NCBI RefSeq assembly: GCF_030177755.1
Contig: NZ_CP126539.1
Coordinates: 1,946,001-2,010,000, forward strand
Length of the DNA: 64,000 bases
Reading direction: 5' to 3'
Source: Devosia sp. RR2S18
Lineage (GTDB): Bacteria > Pseudomonadota > Alphaproteobacteria > Rhizobiales > Devosiaceae
Shown here: one piece after another, positions 42,493-51,319 of the stretch
Numbering within the stretch: the stretch's first letter is position 1
Layout of the letters: each line of letters starts with the position of its first letter
The notes under the pieces: model-generated
What the model was told of the DNA's origin: nothing
Seen by the model: the letters and a program-made list of their open reading frames with translations, nothing else
Database searches by the model: none
Program-made: the position numbers and the translations under genes

Positions 42493-44772
42493 TTGCTCCA
42501 GTCACCCGTTGGCGACCTTGTGTCCTTGTCTGAGGAGCGGATTGGGGGGATGAGGTCAGTCATAACGAGTTACGCTTGGGACGGGACCTCACTGGGCGGG
42601 CGGGAGGCATGGCCGACATCTCTCCGCCTGTACTCGGATCTCATGCTCGCCTCCAAGCAGCCGATGTTTATCGCCTGGGGGCCGGAGCTCGTCTTCCTCT
42701 ACAACGATGCTTACGCCGAAGTCCTTAGCAAAAGGCATCCAGATGCACTTGGGCAGCCTTTTGAGCAGGTTTGGTCGGACATCTGGGGGCAAATCGGACC
42801 TCTTGTAGACTCGGTGCTGAAGGGGGAAGCGATATGGGTAGAAGATCTTTGCATTCCCATGCAGAGGGCCGGCTATGCGGAAGAGGCTTGGTTTAGCTTC
42901 TCTTACACTCCGCTACGGGCGGACAGTGGTGAAGTCGCTGGACTCTTCTGCGCCGTGACCGAGACGACCGGCAAGGTTCTCAATGAGCAGCAGCACCGGG
43001 GTGAGAGGGAGCGCCTGCGCCAGCTATTCCAGCAGGCACCCGGCATTATGGCAATGCTGCGCGGGCCTGAGCATGTCTTTGAGCTGGCTAACGACGCCTA
43101 TTTGCGGATGATAGGGCAAAGGAACGTCATCGGAAAGACGGTGCGAGACGCACTTCCTGAAGTGGAGGGGCAGGGGTTCTACGAACTGTTAGATCAGGTC
43201 TTCCAGACCGGTGCTCCCTACCTCGGCCGATCGGTTCCGATCTTGCTTGCGCCGCATGCCGTCGGTGAACCGGCGCAGCTCTTTCTCAACTTTATCTACC
43301 AGCCAGTGAAAGATGAAGCCGGAGTTGTAACCGGCATCTTCGTCGAAGGCTTTGACGTTACGGAGAACGTCCGCACCGAGGAGGCGCTTCGCTCAAGCGA
43401 GGAGTTCACGCGCCGTATCCTGGAAAGCTCCACGGACTGCATCAAGGTTCTCGACACCAAAGCTCAGCTCCGCTTCATGAGTGAAGGCGGCATGAAGGTG
43501 ATGGAGGTTGATGACTTCGGGGCCATTGAGAGCCGTGACTGGCGGGACTTCTGGTCTGGTCCCCAGCAGATCGATGCCAACCTGGCAGTAGAGACAGCTC
43601 TCGGGGGCGGCACTGCCAGATTTCAGGGGCCCACACCTACAATGAAGGGTACGCCCCGTTGGTGGGACGTCGTGGTCAGCCCAATCCGTGGCCCCCAGGG
43701 AGAGGTCGAGCGGCTCCTCTCCGTTTCCCGCGACATAACTCCGATCAGACGAAGCGAAGAGGCGCTCCGCGAGACACAGCTCCGCCTGAATGCCGTCCTC
43801 GACAACGCATCCGTCTCGGTATTCCTCATGAATGATCGCCAGGAATGCGTCTACATGAACGCTGCGGCAGAAAAGTTGACCGGTTTTACCCTAGGGGAAG
43901 CGGAGGGGCACACGCTGCACAGCCTTATCCATCACACCCGACCTGATGGAACTCACTACCCAATTGAAGAGTGCCCAATTGACCGGGCGTTCCCAGAGCG
44001 CCATCAGACCACAGGCGAGGACATCTTCGTCCGCAAGGACGGCACGTTTTATCCGGTGGCCTTTACAGCTAGTCCTATCCAGGACGCCCAGAGCAAGACC
44101 GTCGGCACCATCATTGAAGTGCGTGACATCAGCGCCGAGAAGCAAGCAGAGCAGCAGCAACGCATCTTGATCGATGAGCTGAATCACCGGGTGAAGAACA
44201 CGTTGGCAACGGTACAATCGATTGTTGCTCAAACCTTGAGAAACGAGCCTGACCCGTCCCGAGCCCGGAACAGCATCGAGGGTCGGCTAATCATGTTGTC
44301 TCGCGCTCATGACGTGCTCACGAGAGAAACTTGGGGCAGCGCCAGGTTACATGAGATCATCGATGAAGCAGTTTCGGCGTTCCAAACAACTGGAGCTCGC
44401 ATATCGGTTAGGGGTCCTGAAGTTCGGCTGACGCCACGACAAGCCCTATCCCTATCAATGGCTCTGCACGAACTGGCCACCAACGCGCTCAAGCATGGCG
44501 CACTGTCTATGGATAGCGGATCAGTGTCGGTAGCGTGGGAGCTTGTCCCCAGGGGGAACCAAGAACATAGTCTACGCTTAAGCTGGCAGGAAAGGAATGG
44601 TCCTCTTGTAAGGGAACCCTCACGGAGGGGCTTTGGATCGAGGTTGCTGGAAGTCGGCCTCGCTCGGGATATGAACGGGCAGGTGAAGGTCGAATACGAC
44701 GCTAACGGACTTGTCTGCCAAATAGAGTTTCCGTTGCAGAAAACTACGCGAGCCATGGCCGCGACCACATGA
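42493..44772 (+). CDS. HWE-family sensor histidine kinase with four PAS domains
   Basis: A 759-residue soluble kinase. Its PAS-like units include the N-terminal FIAWGPELVFLYNDAYAEVL type, a second with PGIMAMLRGPEHVFELANDA, a third with SSTDCIKVLDTKAQLRFMSE, and a fourth with LDNASVSVFLMNDRQECVYMN. It ends in an HWE kinase core (LIDELNHRVKNTLATVQSIV, ALHELATNALKHGAL). HWE kinases are often linked to general stress or light responses in this group. The start at 42493 is uncertain (TTG); MRSVITSYAWDG at 42550 is an alternative. It overlaps the receiver gene by four bases. Confidence 0.88.
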   Translation: MLQSPVGDLVSLSEERIGGMRSVITSYAWDGTSLGGREAWPTSLRLYSDLMLASKQPMFIAWGPELVFLYNDAYAEVLSKRHPDALGQPFEQVWSDIWGQIGPLVDSVLKGEAIWVEDLCIPMQRAGYAEEAWFSFSYTPLRADSGEVAGLFCAVTETTGKVLNEQQHRGERERLRQLFQQAPGIMAMLRGPEHVFELANDAYLRMIGQRNVIGKTVRDALPEVEGQGFYELLDQVFQTGAPYLGRSVPILLAPHAVGEPAQLFLNFIYQPVKDEAGVVTGIFVEGFDVTENVRTEEALRSSEEFTRRILESSTDCIKVLDTKAQLRFMSEGGMKVMEVDDFGAIESRDWRDFWSGPQQIDANLAVETALGGGTARFQGPTPTMKGTPRWWDVVVSPIRGPQGEVERLLSVSRDITPIRRSEEALRETQLRLNAVLDNASVSVFLMNDRQECVYMNAAAEKLTGFTLGEAEGHTLHSLIHHTRPDGTHYPIEECPIDRAFPERHQTTGEDIFVRKDGTFYPVAFTASPIQDAQSKTVGTIIEVRDISAEKQAEQQQRILIDELNHRVKNTLATVQSIVAQTLRNEPDPSRARNSIEGRLIMLSRAHDVLTRETWGSARLHEIIDEAVSAFQTTGARISVRGPEVRLTPRQALSLSMALHELATNALKHGALSMDSGSVSVAWELVPRGNQEHSLRLSWQERNGPLVREPSRRGFGSRLLEVGLARDMNGQVKVEYDANGLVCQIEFPLQKTTRAMAATT

Positions 44773-45167
44773 GCAGTCCCGATGGTCTGAAGGTGCTCGT
44801 GGTGGAAGATGAGCAGCTTGTTTCAATGCTTGTCGAAGATATGCTTTGGGATCTCGGCTACGAGGTGGCTGCGGTTGCATCCAATCTGACGGCGGGCATC
44901 AAGGCCGCTGAGCAGGCTCAACCCGATCTGGCCATACTTGACGTAAACCTCAACGGCGAGAAGAGCTTCCCGATTGCCGAGCTCTTGATAAGGGGCGGAG
45001 TCCCTGTCGTGTTCGCATCGGGCTATGGTTTATCGGGGGTGAGAGACGTCTATCCAACCGTACCTGTGGTTCAGAAGCCATTCACGCAGATCGCCTTAGC
45101 AGATGCACTTGAGCGGGCTTGCTCGGCTCTCGGCAAGCAAGTGCCCGAGCCACCCTCCAAGCTGTAG
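44769..45167 (+). CDS. Single-domain response regulator
   Basis: A 132-residue receiver: acidic pair in VVEDEQL, phospho-Asp in LAILDVNLNGE, Thr/Ser in VFASGYG, and Lys in VQKPF. The ATG overlaps the HWE kinase stop (ATGA), so it is the kinase's direct partner. There is no output domain, so it probably acts by protein contact or as a phosphate sink. Such stand-alone receivers are common next to HWE kinases. Confidence 0.9.
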   Translation: MSSPDGLKVLVVEDEQLVSMLVEDMLWDLGYEVAAVASNLTAGIKAAEQAQPDLAILDVNLNGEKSFPIAELLIRGGVPVVFASGYGLSGVRDVYPTVPVVQKPFTQIALADALERACSALGKQVPEPPSKL

Positions 45168-45252
45168 GCTGTCCCCACATCGTGCATGCAAGAAATCAGT
45201 CCTGCTACGAGAATGACCCGCCTGTAGGTCTGAGGGCGATGGGAGCCCTGCT

Positions 45253-46116
45253 TCAAGAGCCCGTCTCCCGGCGAACCAACAACACCGTTCCCGCAGGATC
45301 TGACGTCCAGTGCCCCACTACTCCTGTGAGGGCTTCCAGCTCATCGCGTTGGGGGCTCTTCAATGTCGCCAGTGCGGCGTCGGGATCGTCGGAGAACAGT
45401 TCCAGCCAAACGTCCACCTGCGATTGGTGGGGCACCCGATCGATCCAAAAGGTCATCTCGCCGAAGCGAAGGCCTATGCTGTCGTCAAGCGTCTTGACCA
45501 CCTCCAGCCCTACTCGGTCCCGGTAGAAGGAAACAGTGTCCTCCCACCGGTGCAGTGGCACCTTTATCGCGATATTGTGGCCCGGGCGCAGAGCGCCTTG
45601 TTTGCCCAGTTCATCCTGCATTGCCTCTTCTCCTTCGCGCAACAAACCCCAGAAATCCTCGACAGAGCTGCCAACGAGCCGAAGCGCCAGTGCCGCCAGA
45701 TGGGCGTGCCACCCACCACCGAAGTTGATCGCATCGGCATCACTTCTGAGCCCTGAGTGGACGAGAATGAGCCGAGTGCGGCGTTCACTTTCAGCATAAA
45801 GTCGGATGATGACCTCTCCGCCTCGTCCGCCTTCGCAGGTGAAGCCAATTGCGTGCGGTGGCTCGAACAGGGTGATCGTTTCCGTCCAGCTTGCGTCAAT
45901 GTCTGCCTGGTACTCCGCTGGCGTCGGCACAGCCCGGTCCGAGAGCTCGTGGTGCTTCATTGTGAGGCCGAGTTGCCCGTCGAGGCGCAGGTCGCTCGCA
46001 CCTGACATGAACCATCTGGACCGTAGTGCAGGATCGACGATGAAACTCCAGACCCTCTCGAGTGGGGCCTCAAGTACACGGTGGAGCACCAGTTCGGACG
46101 CACTAATCTTGTCCAC
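45253..46116 (-). CDS. SRPBCC (AHSA1) domain fused to a glyoxalase/VOC domain
   Basis: A 287-residue two-domain protein. Residues about 5-160 form an AHSA1/SRPBCC domain (LVLHRVLEAPLERVWSFI, WTETITLFEPPHAIGFT). Residues about 170-287 form a VOC domain (IAIKVPLHRWEDTVSFYRDR, FGEMTFWIDRV, and a final VLLVRRE). The GTG at 46116 overlaps the ArsR gene by 14 bases, so the two are translated together. ArsR plus AHSA1 pairs are common and may sense or bind a hydrophobic ligand; the added VOC domain is less usual. Ligand is unknown. Confidence 0.85.
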   Translation of the reverse strand: MDKISASELVLHRVLEAPLERVWSFIVDPALRSRWFMSGASDLRLDGQLGLTMKHHELSDRAVPTPAEYQADIDASWTETITLFEPPHAIGFTCEGGRGGEVIIRLYAESERRTRLILVHSGLRSDADAINFGGGWHAHLAALALRLVGSSVEDFWGLLREGEEAMQDELGKQGALRPGHNIAIKVPLHRWEDTVSFYRDRVGLEVVKTLDDSIGLRFGEMTFWIDRVPHQSQVDVWLELFSDDPDAALATLKSPQRDELEALTGVVGHWTSDPAGTVLLVRRETGS

Positions 46117-46435
46117 TTGCGTCCTCCTGCAACGCAGCTTCCAGAGAGTCCAATTGCTCGTTCCAGAACGCCTCCCACTGATGAAGCCACCCTCCGGCGT
46201 GGCGCAGGGGCTCGGGCCGCAAACGGCACATCTGTTTCCGGCCGACCTTGTGTCTCTCGATGAGCTGAGCCTTTTCAAGCATGGCCAGGTGTTTTGCTGC
46301 CCCTGCGCGCGTCATGGCGTGAGGTTGAGCAAGCTCGGCTATGGACTTCTCTCCGCCTTTAAGGGCGAGAAGCATGGCCCGACGTGTAGGGTCGGCCAAG
46401 GAGGTGAAGGTTGCGTCGAGGTCAAATGATACCAT
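46103..46435 (-). CDS. ArsR-family transcriptional regulator
   Basis: A 110-residue winged-helix protein. It shows TSLADPTRRAMLLALKGGEK, the recognition region AELAQPHAMTRAGAAKHLAML and the wing around LIERHKVGRKQMCRL. It lacks the ELCVC metal motif, so it is not a metal sensor of that type. It is co-transcribed with the SRPBCC-glyoxalase gene and probably represses its own promoter, divergent from the gene at 46526. Confidence 0.9.
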   Translation of the reverse strand: MVSFDLDATFTSLADPTRRAMLLALKGGEKSIAELAQPHAMTRAGAAKHLAMLEKAQLIERHKVGRKQMCRLRPEPLRHAGGWLHQWEAFWNEQLDSLEAALQEDASGQD

Positions 46436-46525
46436 AAGGTTTCATATTGTCGCCACTTCGCGTAGTCAATGTCCCTTGAGTGACGACGTTGATTTAACCG
46501 CGGAGACTGGAAGCACTAGGAGATC

Positions 46526-46873
46526 ATGATGAACGATGAGATGGCCTGGAAACTGGAAGAGCGGCTATGGCTCGACGGCGTTTCTGCTTACGAGGAGATT
46601 GTTGACCCCGCATGCCTCATGGCTTTTCCCGGGATAGGGGTGCTGGGGTTTGCAGCTATCCTCAAAGGCCTTAAAGGGGCTGCACGCTGGGCCACCGTCA
46701 AGATGATGGACCGCACGGTGAGTCGAGCCGGCAAAGATGTCGTGGTGCTAGGTTACACCGCTGAGGGCCAGCGTGAAGGTTCGCTGCCCTATCGTTGCTT
46801 CTGCACGTCCACTTACCGTGCTGTCGGCGAGGACTGGCTGCTGGTGCAGCATCAGCAAACGCTCGCCAACTAA
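46526..46873 (+). CDS. NTF2-like (DUF4440-type) hypothetical protein
   Basis: A 115-residue protein with a helix-rich start (MAWKLEERLWLDGVSAYEEI) and a beta-sheet end (TYRAVGEDWLLVQHQQTL) that fits the SnoaL/DUF4440 cone fold used in small-ligand binding. A doubled ATG follows AGGAG; the second (46529) has better spacing. Divergent from the ArsR gene, so possibly in the same regulon. Confidence 0.7.
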   Translation: MMNDEMAWKLEERLWLDGVSAYEEIVDPACLMAFPGIGVLGFAAILKGLKGAARWATVKMMDRTVSRAGKDVVVLGYTAEGQREGSLPYRCFCTSTYRAVGEDWLLVQHQQTLAN

Positions 46874-46954
46874 CCTCTGGAGGTGGGCCTCCAAATGGCA
46901 GCTTTCGGAACTGGAAAACAGCTGCTGAATGGCGGGCATGGGGTGGGTTGCTGC

Positions 46955-47470
46955 CGGAGGAACGCCGTCTGGGCAATGGCAGCTATCCTCTGAGAGTTCT
47001 CAGATGGGCCCGTCCGGAGACGGCCCCAACCTAGACAGAAGAGATGCCGAGGGTGGGAGCTAGCAGCCAATTCGAGACAGTGAAACTCATCGGAACGCAG
47101 TAGTGTATTTGCCCTTCGGCCCAAACGCCACTTACGGACGCTACCGAACTGCCCCGCGTTTCCAGACCAGCTTGCTCCTGCCGTTCTCGTCCGGAGCCCA
47201 GATGTCCGCCGGCCTATTCGGATCCCCAAAGGCTTCGATCAGCTTGACCGTGGAGCTGATCGCTTCGTCCTTGGTCGCCATCGGCCCAAAAGGTTTGCCT
47301 TCGCAGTCTACCCACCATGCGCCATCTATCGAGACCACGAGATAGTGGCAGATCGAGGTTCTCTCTGAGGTCGGTTCGGGTCAATGAAGTTCATGCGAGC
47401 ACCCGGGTGGAGGTCCAGGCCCGAACCATGACAGTTCCGGGCAGCGGATCAACTCACGAGTGCGGCCTGC
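46955..47470. repeat. Segmental duplication, copy 1 (matches 58200-58720)
   Basis: About 500 bases match 58200-58720 in the same orientation, including the DUF2188-like gene on the minus strand. Homology then jumps: 49061-49119 matches 58721-58789, which in the second copy joins directly. So copy 2 lacks the 1.6-kb section that here holds the exonuclease gene and the next gene. Confidence 0.82.
47141..47395 (-). pseudogene. DUF2188-like small protein, frameshifted copy
   Basis: The body reads VSIDGAWWVDCEGKPFGPM, then ADIWAPDENGRSKLVWKRG, like the intact gene at 58386-58640. Near 47373 one base of a G run is missing compared with the other copy, so the N-terminal MNFIDPN start is out of frame. 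An internal GTG could still yield a 65-residue protein starting at VSIDG. Small proteins with this WxVxxEG pattern are common; function unknown. Confidence 0.7.
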
Positions 47471-47672
47471 CCGGTTGGGGCGACTGTTCTGAGGTACTGG
47501 AGCAACAGTCCAGCGTCGCCGGGTGGCACGGCCACTAGCTCAACTAGCTTAACAAGCTGCGAGATGTTCTCGATGGAGGCACCAGTGTCGACAACTCGTG
47601 CCGACTTCTTGAAGCCGTGCTCACGTGGTAGGAGCAGACCGACATAAGAAGCCTGGGAAATGAAAGGGCAAC

Positions 47673-48659
47673 ATGAAGATGGCTCCTGCCCAATTCGACC
47701 TCTTTGATGAGGCTCCCGGCTACAGGCAGTCACCTCGTCCAAAGCCAAAGAAACGACCAGCACCCGCACTGATCGATGAGACGTGGGATTCCGAGGCGGC
47801 AGCAAAACGGCTGGAAGATACCGGAGACTATCGGGTGCTCCGAAAGCTGGTTAGCCGCCCGATCATTCCGCGTGCCAGCAGCATATTCCCGAACTTGGCT
47901 GTTTTGGTCGATACCGAAACGACAGGTCTACAGCATGCAATGCATGAAGTGATCGAGATCGGGGCCGTCGCCTTCACGTATGATCATGACGGAAACATGG
48001 GTGATGTCGTGGGGGTGTACGGCGGGTTGCGTGAGCCTTCACAAACGATCCCGCCAGAGATTACCCGCTTGACCGGTATCACCGATGCGATGGTCGCCGG
48101 ACAAGAGATCGATCTGGCGGCTCTCGAGGCGATTATCGAACCGGCTCATCTGGTCATTGCCCACAACGCCAAGTTTGACCGCCCGTTCTGCGAGAAGCTC
48201 TCCCCATCTTTTGTTCCAAAGGGTTGGGCGTGTTCGGTGTCTGAAATCGGATGGGCAGACCGCGGCTTCGAGGGCAACAAGCTCGGCTACCTGGTCGGAC
48301 AATCAGGCCATTTCCACGAGGGGCACCGAGCTGTCGACGACTGCCATGCTCTTCTGGAGGTGCTTGCCCGTCCCACGGTGAACGGAACAACACCATTAGC
48401 GGAGCTCATTCGGTCCAGTGCCCGTTGTCGGATGCGGATCTTCGCCGAGAACGCGCCCTTCGACATGAAAGATCACTTGAAGGCAAGGGGATATCGCTGG
48501 TCAGATGGAAGCGACGGCAGGCCGAAGGCGTGGTGGATCGAGATAGAAGAAGCGCTTCATGAGGAAGAGCTCGCCTATCTGCGCCGCGAAATCTACCAAT
48601 GGGAAGATGCCGAACCACTGTGCGTCCGACTGACGGCGCAGGACCGATTTCGGGCATGA
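47673..48659 (+). CDS. DEDDh 3'-5' exonuclease (DnaQ-like) with clamp-binding motif
   Basis: A 328-residue protein. The exonuclease domain (about 70-235) has the DEDDh residues in VLVDTETTGLQ, IAHNAKFDRPF and the HRAVDDCHALL end. The N-terminal QFDLFDE matches the beta-clamp-binding pentapeptide QxxLF, suggesting docking on the sliding clamp. Residues about 235-328 form an extra domain (ALHEEELAYLRREIYQWEDA). It is encoded separately from any polymerase. Its stop overlaps the next gene. A role in repair or in processing DNA ends is likely but not specific. Confidence 0.87.
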   Translation: MKMAPAQFDLFDEAPGYRQSPRPKPKKRPAPALIDETWDSEAAAKRLEDTGDYRVLRKLVSRPIIPRASSIFPNLAVLVDTETTGLQHAMHEVIEIGAVAFTYDHDGNMGDVVGVYGGLREPSQTIPPEITRLTGITDAMVAGQEIDLAALEAIIEPAHLVIAHNAKFDRPFCEKLSPSFVPKGWACSVSEIGWADRGFEGNKLGYLVGQSGHFHEGHRAVDDCHALLEVLARPTVNGTTPLAELIRSSARCRMRIFAENAPFDMKDHLKARGYRWSDGSDGRPKAWWIEIEEALHEEELAYLRREIYQWEDAEPLCVRLTAQDRFRA

Positions 48660-49144
48660 GCAAGCCAATCGCCGTTTACAAGCTCACCCCGTCCCAGATT
48701 GCACTGGTCGACCGGCTGGCCGGCAGTGAAGGTGGGGTTGCGATGGACGGTCTGAGCTATCCTGAAATCGTGTGCTACCAGGAACTTGCAAAACTTGGCA
48801 TGGCGGACATGGCGGTCGGCTCGCGACGCCGCGTTGCAATCGTCCTGACGAACTTAGGCCAGCAGGTCCGGGGCAGGGGGTATCTCTCGAAAGTGCCGGT
48901 TGTTCGGCTAACCCAACCGCAGATTGGGCTGCTTCGTTTCCTCGCCGGTAATGAGACTGGCTACCGCTTGGACCAGATTCCGTCGCACATGATCGATGTC
49001 TGTCGACGCATGGGATTGCGAGGGTGGGTGGAGTGGAGAGATACCGGTTACGCCCGCCGCCGTGCTTGCCTTACGCCGGCAGGACGCCAAATCCTTACGC
49101 TTGTTGATGCGCCTGAAGCAGCAGGGCAGTGCTCATCTTGTTGA
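48656..49144 (+). CDS. Tandem winged-helix-like hypothetical protein
   Basis: A 162-residue protein that overlaps the exonuclease gene by four bases. Two similar halves start YKLTPSQIALVDRLAG and VRLTQPQIGLLRFLAG, each with a helix-turn-helix-like stretch, giving an internal duplication of a small winged-helix unit. No membrane segment. Its coupling with the exonuclease suggests a shared task, perhaps DNA binding. No family recognised. Confidence 0.6.
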   Translation: MSKPIAVYKLTPSQIALVDRLAGSEGGVAMDGLSYPEIVCYQELAKLGMADMAVGSRRRVAIVLTNLGQQVRGRGYLSKVPVVRLTQPQIGLLRFLAGNETGYRLDQIPSHMIDVCRRMGLRGWVEWRDTGYARRRACLTPAGRQILTLVDAPEAAGQCSSC

Positions 49145-49297
49145 TGCAGGTAGATGTTCGGGTTCAACATCGCCCTCCGCGGAGCAGCCTCTTGGAGGCT
49201 TCTCCTCGTCTGCGGTGCCGTTGTAGATCGTAGGGACGCACCATCCCGGCCGCTGCCCGGGTGACCAAGCCGGTGGTGAAGGACGGGCGCAGCCTCG

Positions 49298-49546
49298 CTA
49301 AACTGCGAACCAAGGATTCTCGGGAAAATCACCTTCCAGGCAACTCGCGAACGCGGGCGTCCCCTCCAGATAGTCGAGTACGAGGCAGGCTGCGCGGCGG
49401 TCTGCGTGAGGAAAGTTGCTCACATACGTAGCCCCTGGCCGGAGCAGATCCAGTTCAGAGCTCTCTCTAGTCGCCGCTCCTACATTCATGGAGGGCACGG
49501 CAGCCAAGAGGACCAGGCAGCCGACGACAGCGGTGAATGTACGCAA
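49298..49546 (-). CDS. Small secreted protein, paralogue of the lipoprotein at 57585
   Basis: An 82-residue protein with a signal peptide and the C-terminal motif LRPGATYVSNFPHADRRAAC, then EGTPAFASCLEGDFPEN. The gene at 57585-58004 shares this ending (LKPGAAYIGSFPEAERRAAC, CLEGNFPENPYF). Two conserved Cys may form a disulfide. Role unknown. Confidence 0.65.
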   Translation of the reverse strand: MRTFTAVVGCLVLLAAVPSMNVGAATRESSELDLLRPGATYVSNFPHADRRAACLVLDYLEGTPAFASCLEGDFPENPWFAV

Positions 49547-49637
49547 TTACTAAACTCCGAGGTAGGACGGATTGGAGCCCTAGACTCGGCCGGTATAGTA
49601 AGCGAATGGTTAAGAGTGTTGGTGCTGCGACTGTATC

Positions 49638-50234
49638 TCAGGCATGCTGCTGCGCCCAATCTAGGGCATCCTCAAGCCTGTCATCACCCCAGAATATTTC
49701 CTCACCAACAACGAAGGTCGGTGAGCCAAAGATGCCCAGTGCGCGTGCGGCATTGGTTTCGAGTTCCACCTTCTCAGCAATTTCCTGACTGGTGGCACGG
49801 ATCACCACCTGCTCTGCATCCATGCCGATCCGGGCAAGCACCTCCTCCGTGTTGCCGTCCAGACCCGGTGGCTTTCCGCCAATGAACCAAGCCCTGTAGG
49901 ACGCCTCAACGAACTGCTGACCATAGCCCTCTAGCGTTGCAACAGTGGCCATCCTCAGTGCCTTCAACTCAGGGTCCACTGGATAAGGAGGTTGCCCAGT
50001 CCAAGGTAAGCCATAGCGCTTCGCCCGCCGTTCGATGTCGCGCCACATGTACGCCGCCTTGGCTGGCTTTTTGGCGAATGGGATGTTGTCCATCTCGACC
50101 ATGATGGCGCGAACGTTGAAAGGGCGCCAGCGAAGGGCCAAGCCGGATTGCTCGGCTAAGGCAGCCGCGCGAAGGGCGCTCAGGTACGTGTAAGTGCTCC
50201 CCGGAAAGTAGAAGACGTCGAGTGTACCTGCCAT
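49638..50234 (-). CDS. 2-hydroxychromene-2-carboxylate isomerase-like (DsbA-family) protein
   Basis: A 198-residue thioredoxin-fold protein of the DsbA/HCCA isomerase/kappa-GST group. It has VFYFPGSTYTYLS at the active-site position (no CxxC), RWRPFNVRAIM, and the late LGIFGSPTFVVGEEIFWGDDR motif. HCCA isomerases use glutathione in naphthalene breakdown, but chromosomal members often have other substrates. No degradative genes are nearby. Confidence 0.88.
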   Translation of the reverse strand: MAGTLDVFYFPGSTYTYLSALRAAALAEQSGLALRWRPFNVRAIMVEMDNIPFAKKPAKAAYMWRDIERRAKRYGLPWTGQPPYPVDPELKALRMATVATLEGYGQQFVEASYRAWFIGGKPPGLDGNTEEVLARIGMDAEQVVIRATSQEIAEKVELETNAARALGIFGSPTFVVGEEIFWGDDRLEDALDWAQQHA

Positions 50235-50427
50235 CGGTCATTCCTCCAATCACCGGGAGAGGAGGGTACAGGCGGACTCTGCCATCGCCTAGAGGTAAGA
50301 GGCGGCGCCTGCGTGAGCTGCATTTGCTCTGGGGTGATTTGTGATCGGCTGGGCAGGAACGGGTTCGCTGCGGAACGGATTGTGGGCACACACAGGTCTT
50401 AACCCCTGTGACTTCCAAAGATCACTT
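50235..50427. other. Intergenic stretch before an orphan terminator
   Basis: No gene in this stretch is convincing, yet a strong terminator follows on the plus strand. It may encode a small RNA; a start site was not identified. Confidence 0.35.
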
Positions 50428-50456
50428 GCCCCAGCCCGCGCTGGGGCTTTCTTTTT
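50428..50456 (+). terminator. Strong Rho-independent terminator, orphan
   Basis: GCCCCAGC and GCTGGGGC form a perfect eight-base-pair stem with loop CCGC, followed by TTTCTTTTT. The nearest upstream gene on this strand ends at 49144, over a kilobase away, with a minus-strand gene in between. It therefore probably terminates an unannotated small RNA. Confidence 0.85.
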
Positions 50457-50696
50457 CCTGGTGGCAGAGGCCATCAGACCGCCTTCAATACTGCGGTCCT
50501 TTGCAGATCTCGGTCACTCGCCTCGGCGTCCGTGAATTCGAGGACGTTGCCGCATGCAAAATAGCCCCGGCGAGCAATGCTGCCGAGGCTGAGTGGAGGT
50601 CTACTTATTAAAGCGCTCTGGGAGACTGCGCCGGAGTTCAAAGCCTGTCTAGTCGGCAAACGCCAGGGTCGAGATTCTGCAGGCGTGGCACGCTAC

Positions 50697-51116
50697 TCAA
50701 GCAGCGTTTGCTGCTTTCCTTCCCAGCCCGTGGGTCTTGGCCAGCTCAGAACGGCGCTCTGCGTAGGCCGGAGCTACCATCGGGTAGTCCTTAGGCAGGT
50801 TCCATTTCGCACGATACTGGTCCGGCGACAGCTCATGGTCGGTTCCAAGGTGCCGCTTCAGGGACTTCATCTTACGCCCGCATTCCAGGCAGATAACGGC
50901 TTCTGGGGCTACCGACTTCTTTATCGGCACCGCGGGCCTTTGCGGCTCCACCGGTGGGGTGGCTGGCTCACCAGCATGAGTGGTGCGAAGGGCTGAGTGC
51001 ACATCTGCAATCAAAGTCGGCAGGTCCATGGGGCTGAGCGAGTTGTGTGCGACATAAGCCGCAACCACGTCCGTCGTCAGAGCCACAAAATCTGGTGCGT
51101 GTTCCTGTTCATCCAT
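50697..51116 (-). CDS. mucR: Ros/MucR-family zinc-finger transcriptional regulator
   Basis: A 139-residue MucR-type protein. The N-terminal oligomerisation segment is VVAAYVAHNSLSPMDLPTLI. A C2H2-type zinc finger follows (CLECGRKMKSLKRHLGTDH), and the family end LSPDQYRAKWNLPKDYPMVAP is intact. MucR proteins bind AT-rich DNA and control exopolysaccharide, motility and symbiosis or virulence genes in this order. The gene is often autoregulated, and the 340 bases upstream include AT-richer parts. Several MucR paralogues may exist in the genome. Confidence 0.92.
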   Translation of the reverse strand: MDEQEHAPDFVALTTDVVAAYVAHNSLSPMDLPTLIADVHSALRTTHAGEPATPPVEPQRPAVPIKKSVAPEAVICLECGRKMKSLKRHLGTDHELSPDQYRAKWNLPKDYPMVAPAYAERRSELAKTHGLGRKAANAA

Positions 51117-51319
51117 TTATGGCGTTCCTCGCTTCTTCTTGCGTCCTGCAATCAATCTGGCGCGCGTCAGTTCGGCAAGACCAATTTGGTATGAAGGCTG
51201 GATTAGGCTGCTCTTTTCCATCGCAGCAACAATCACCCACCATATCTACAGGCTAGCCTGGCTTTCCGGCCGCGCTTCTACTTCAGCAACTGCTGACTTC
51301 TCTTCACATCAAAAGGAAA

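Noticed and set aside
50340..50420. tRNA-like sequence before the orphan terminator
   Set aside because: GGGTTCG-like bases suggested a T-loop, but no acceptor or anticodon stem could be paired.
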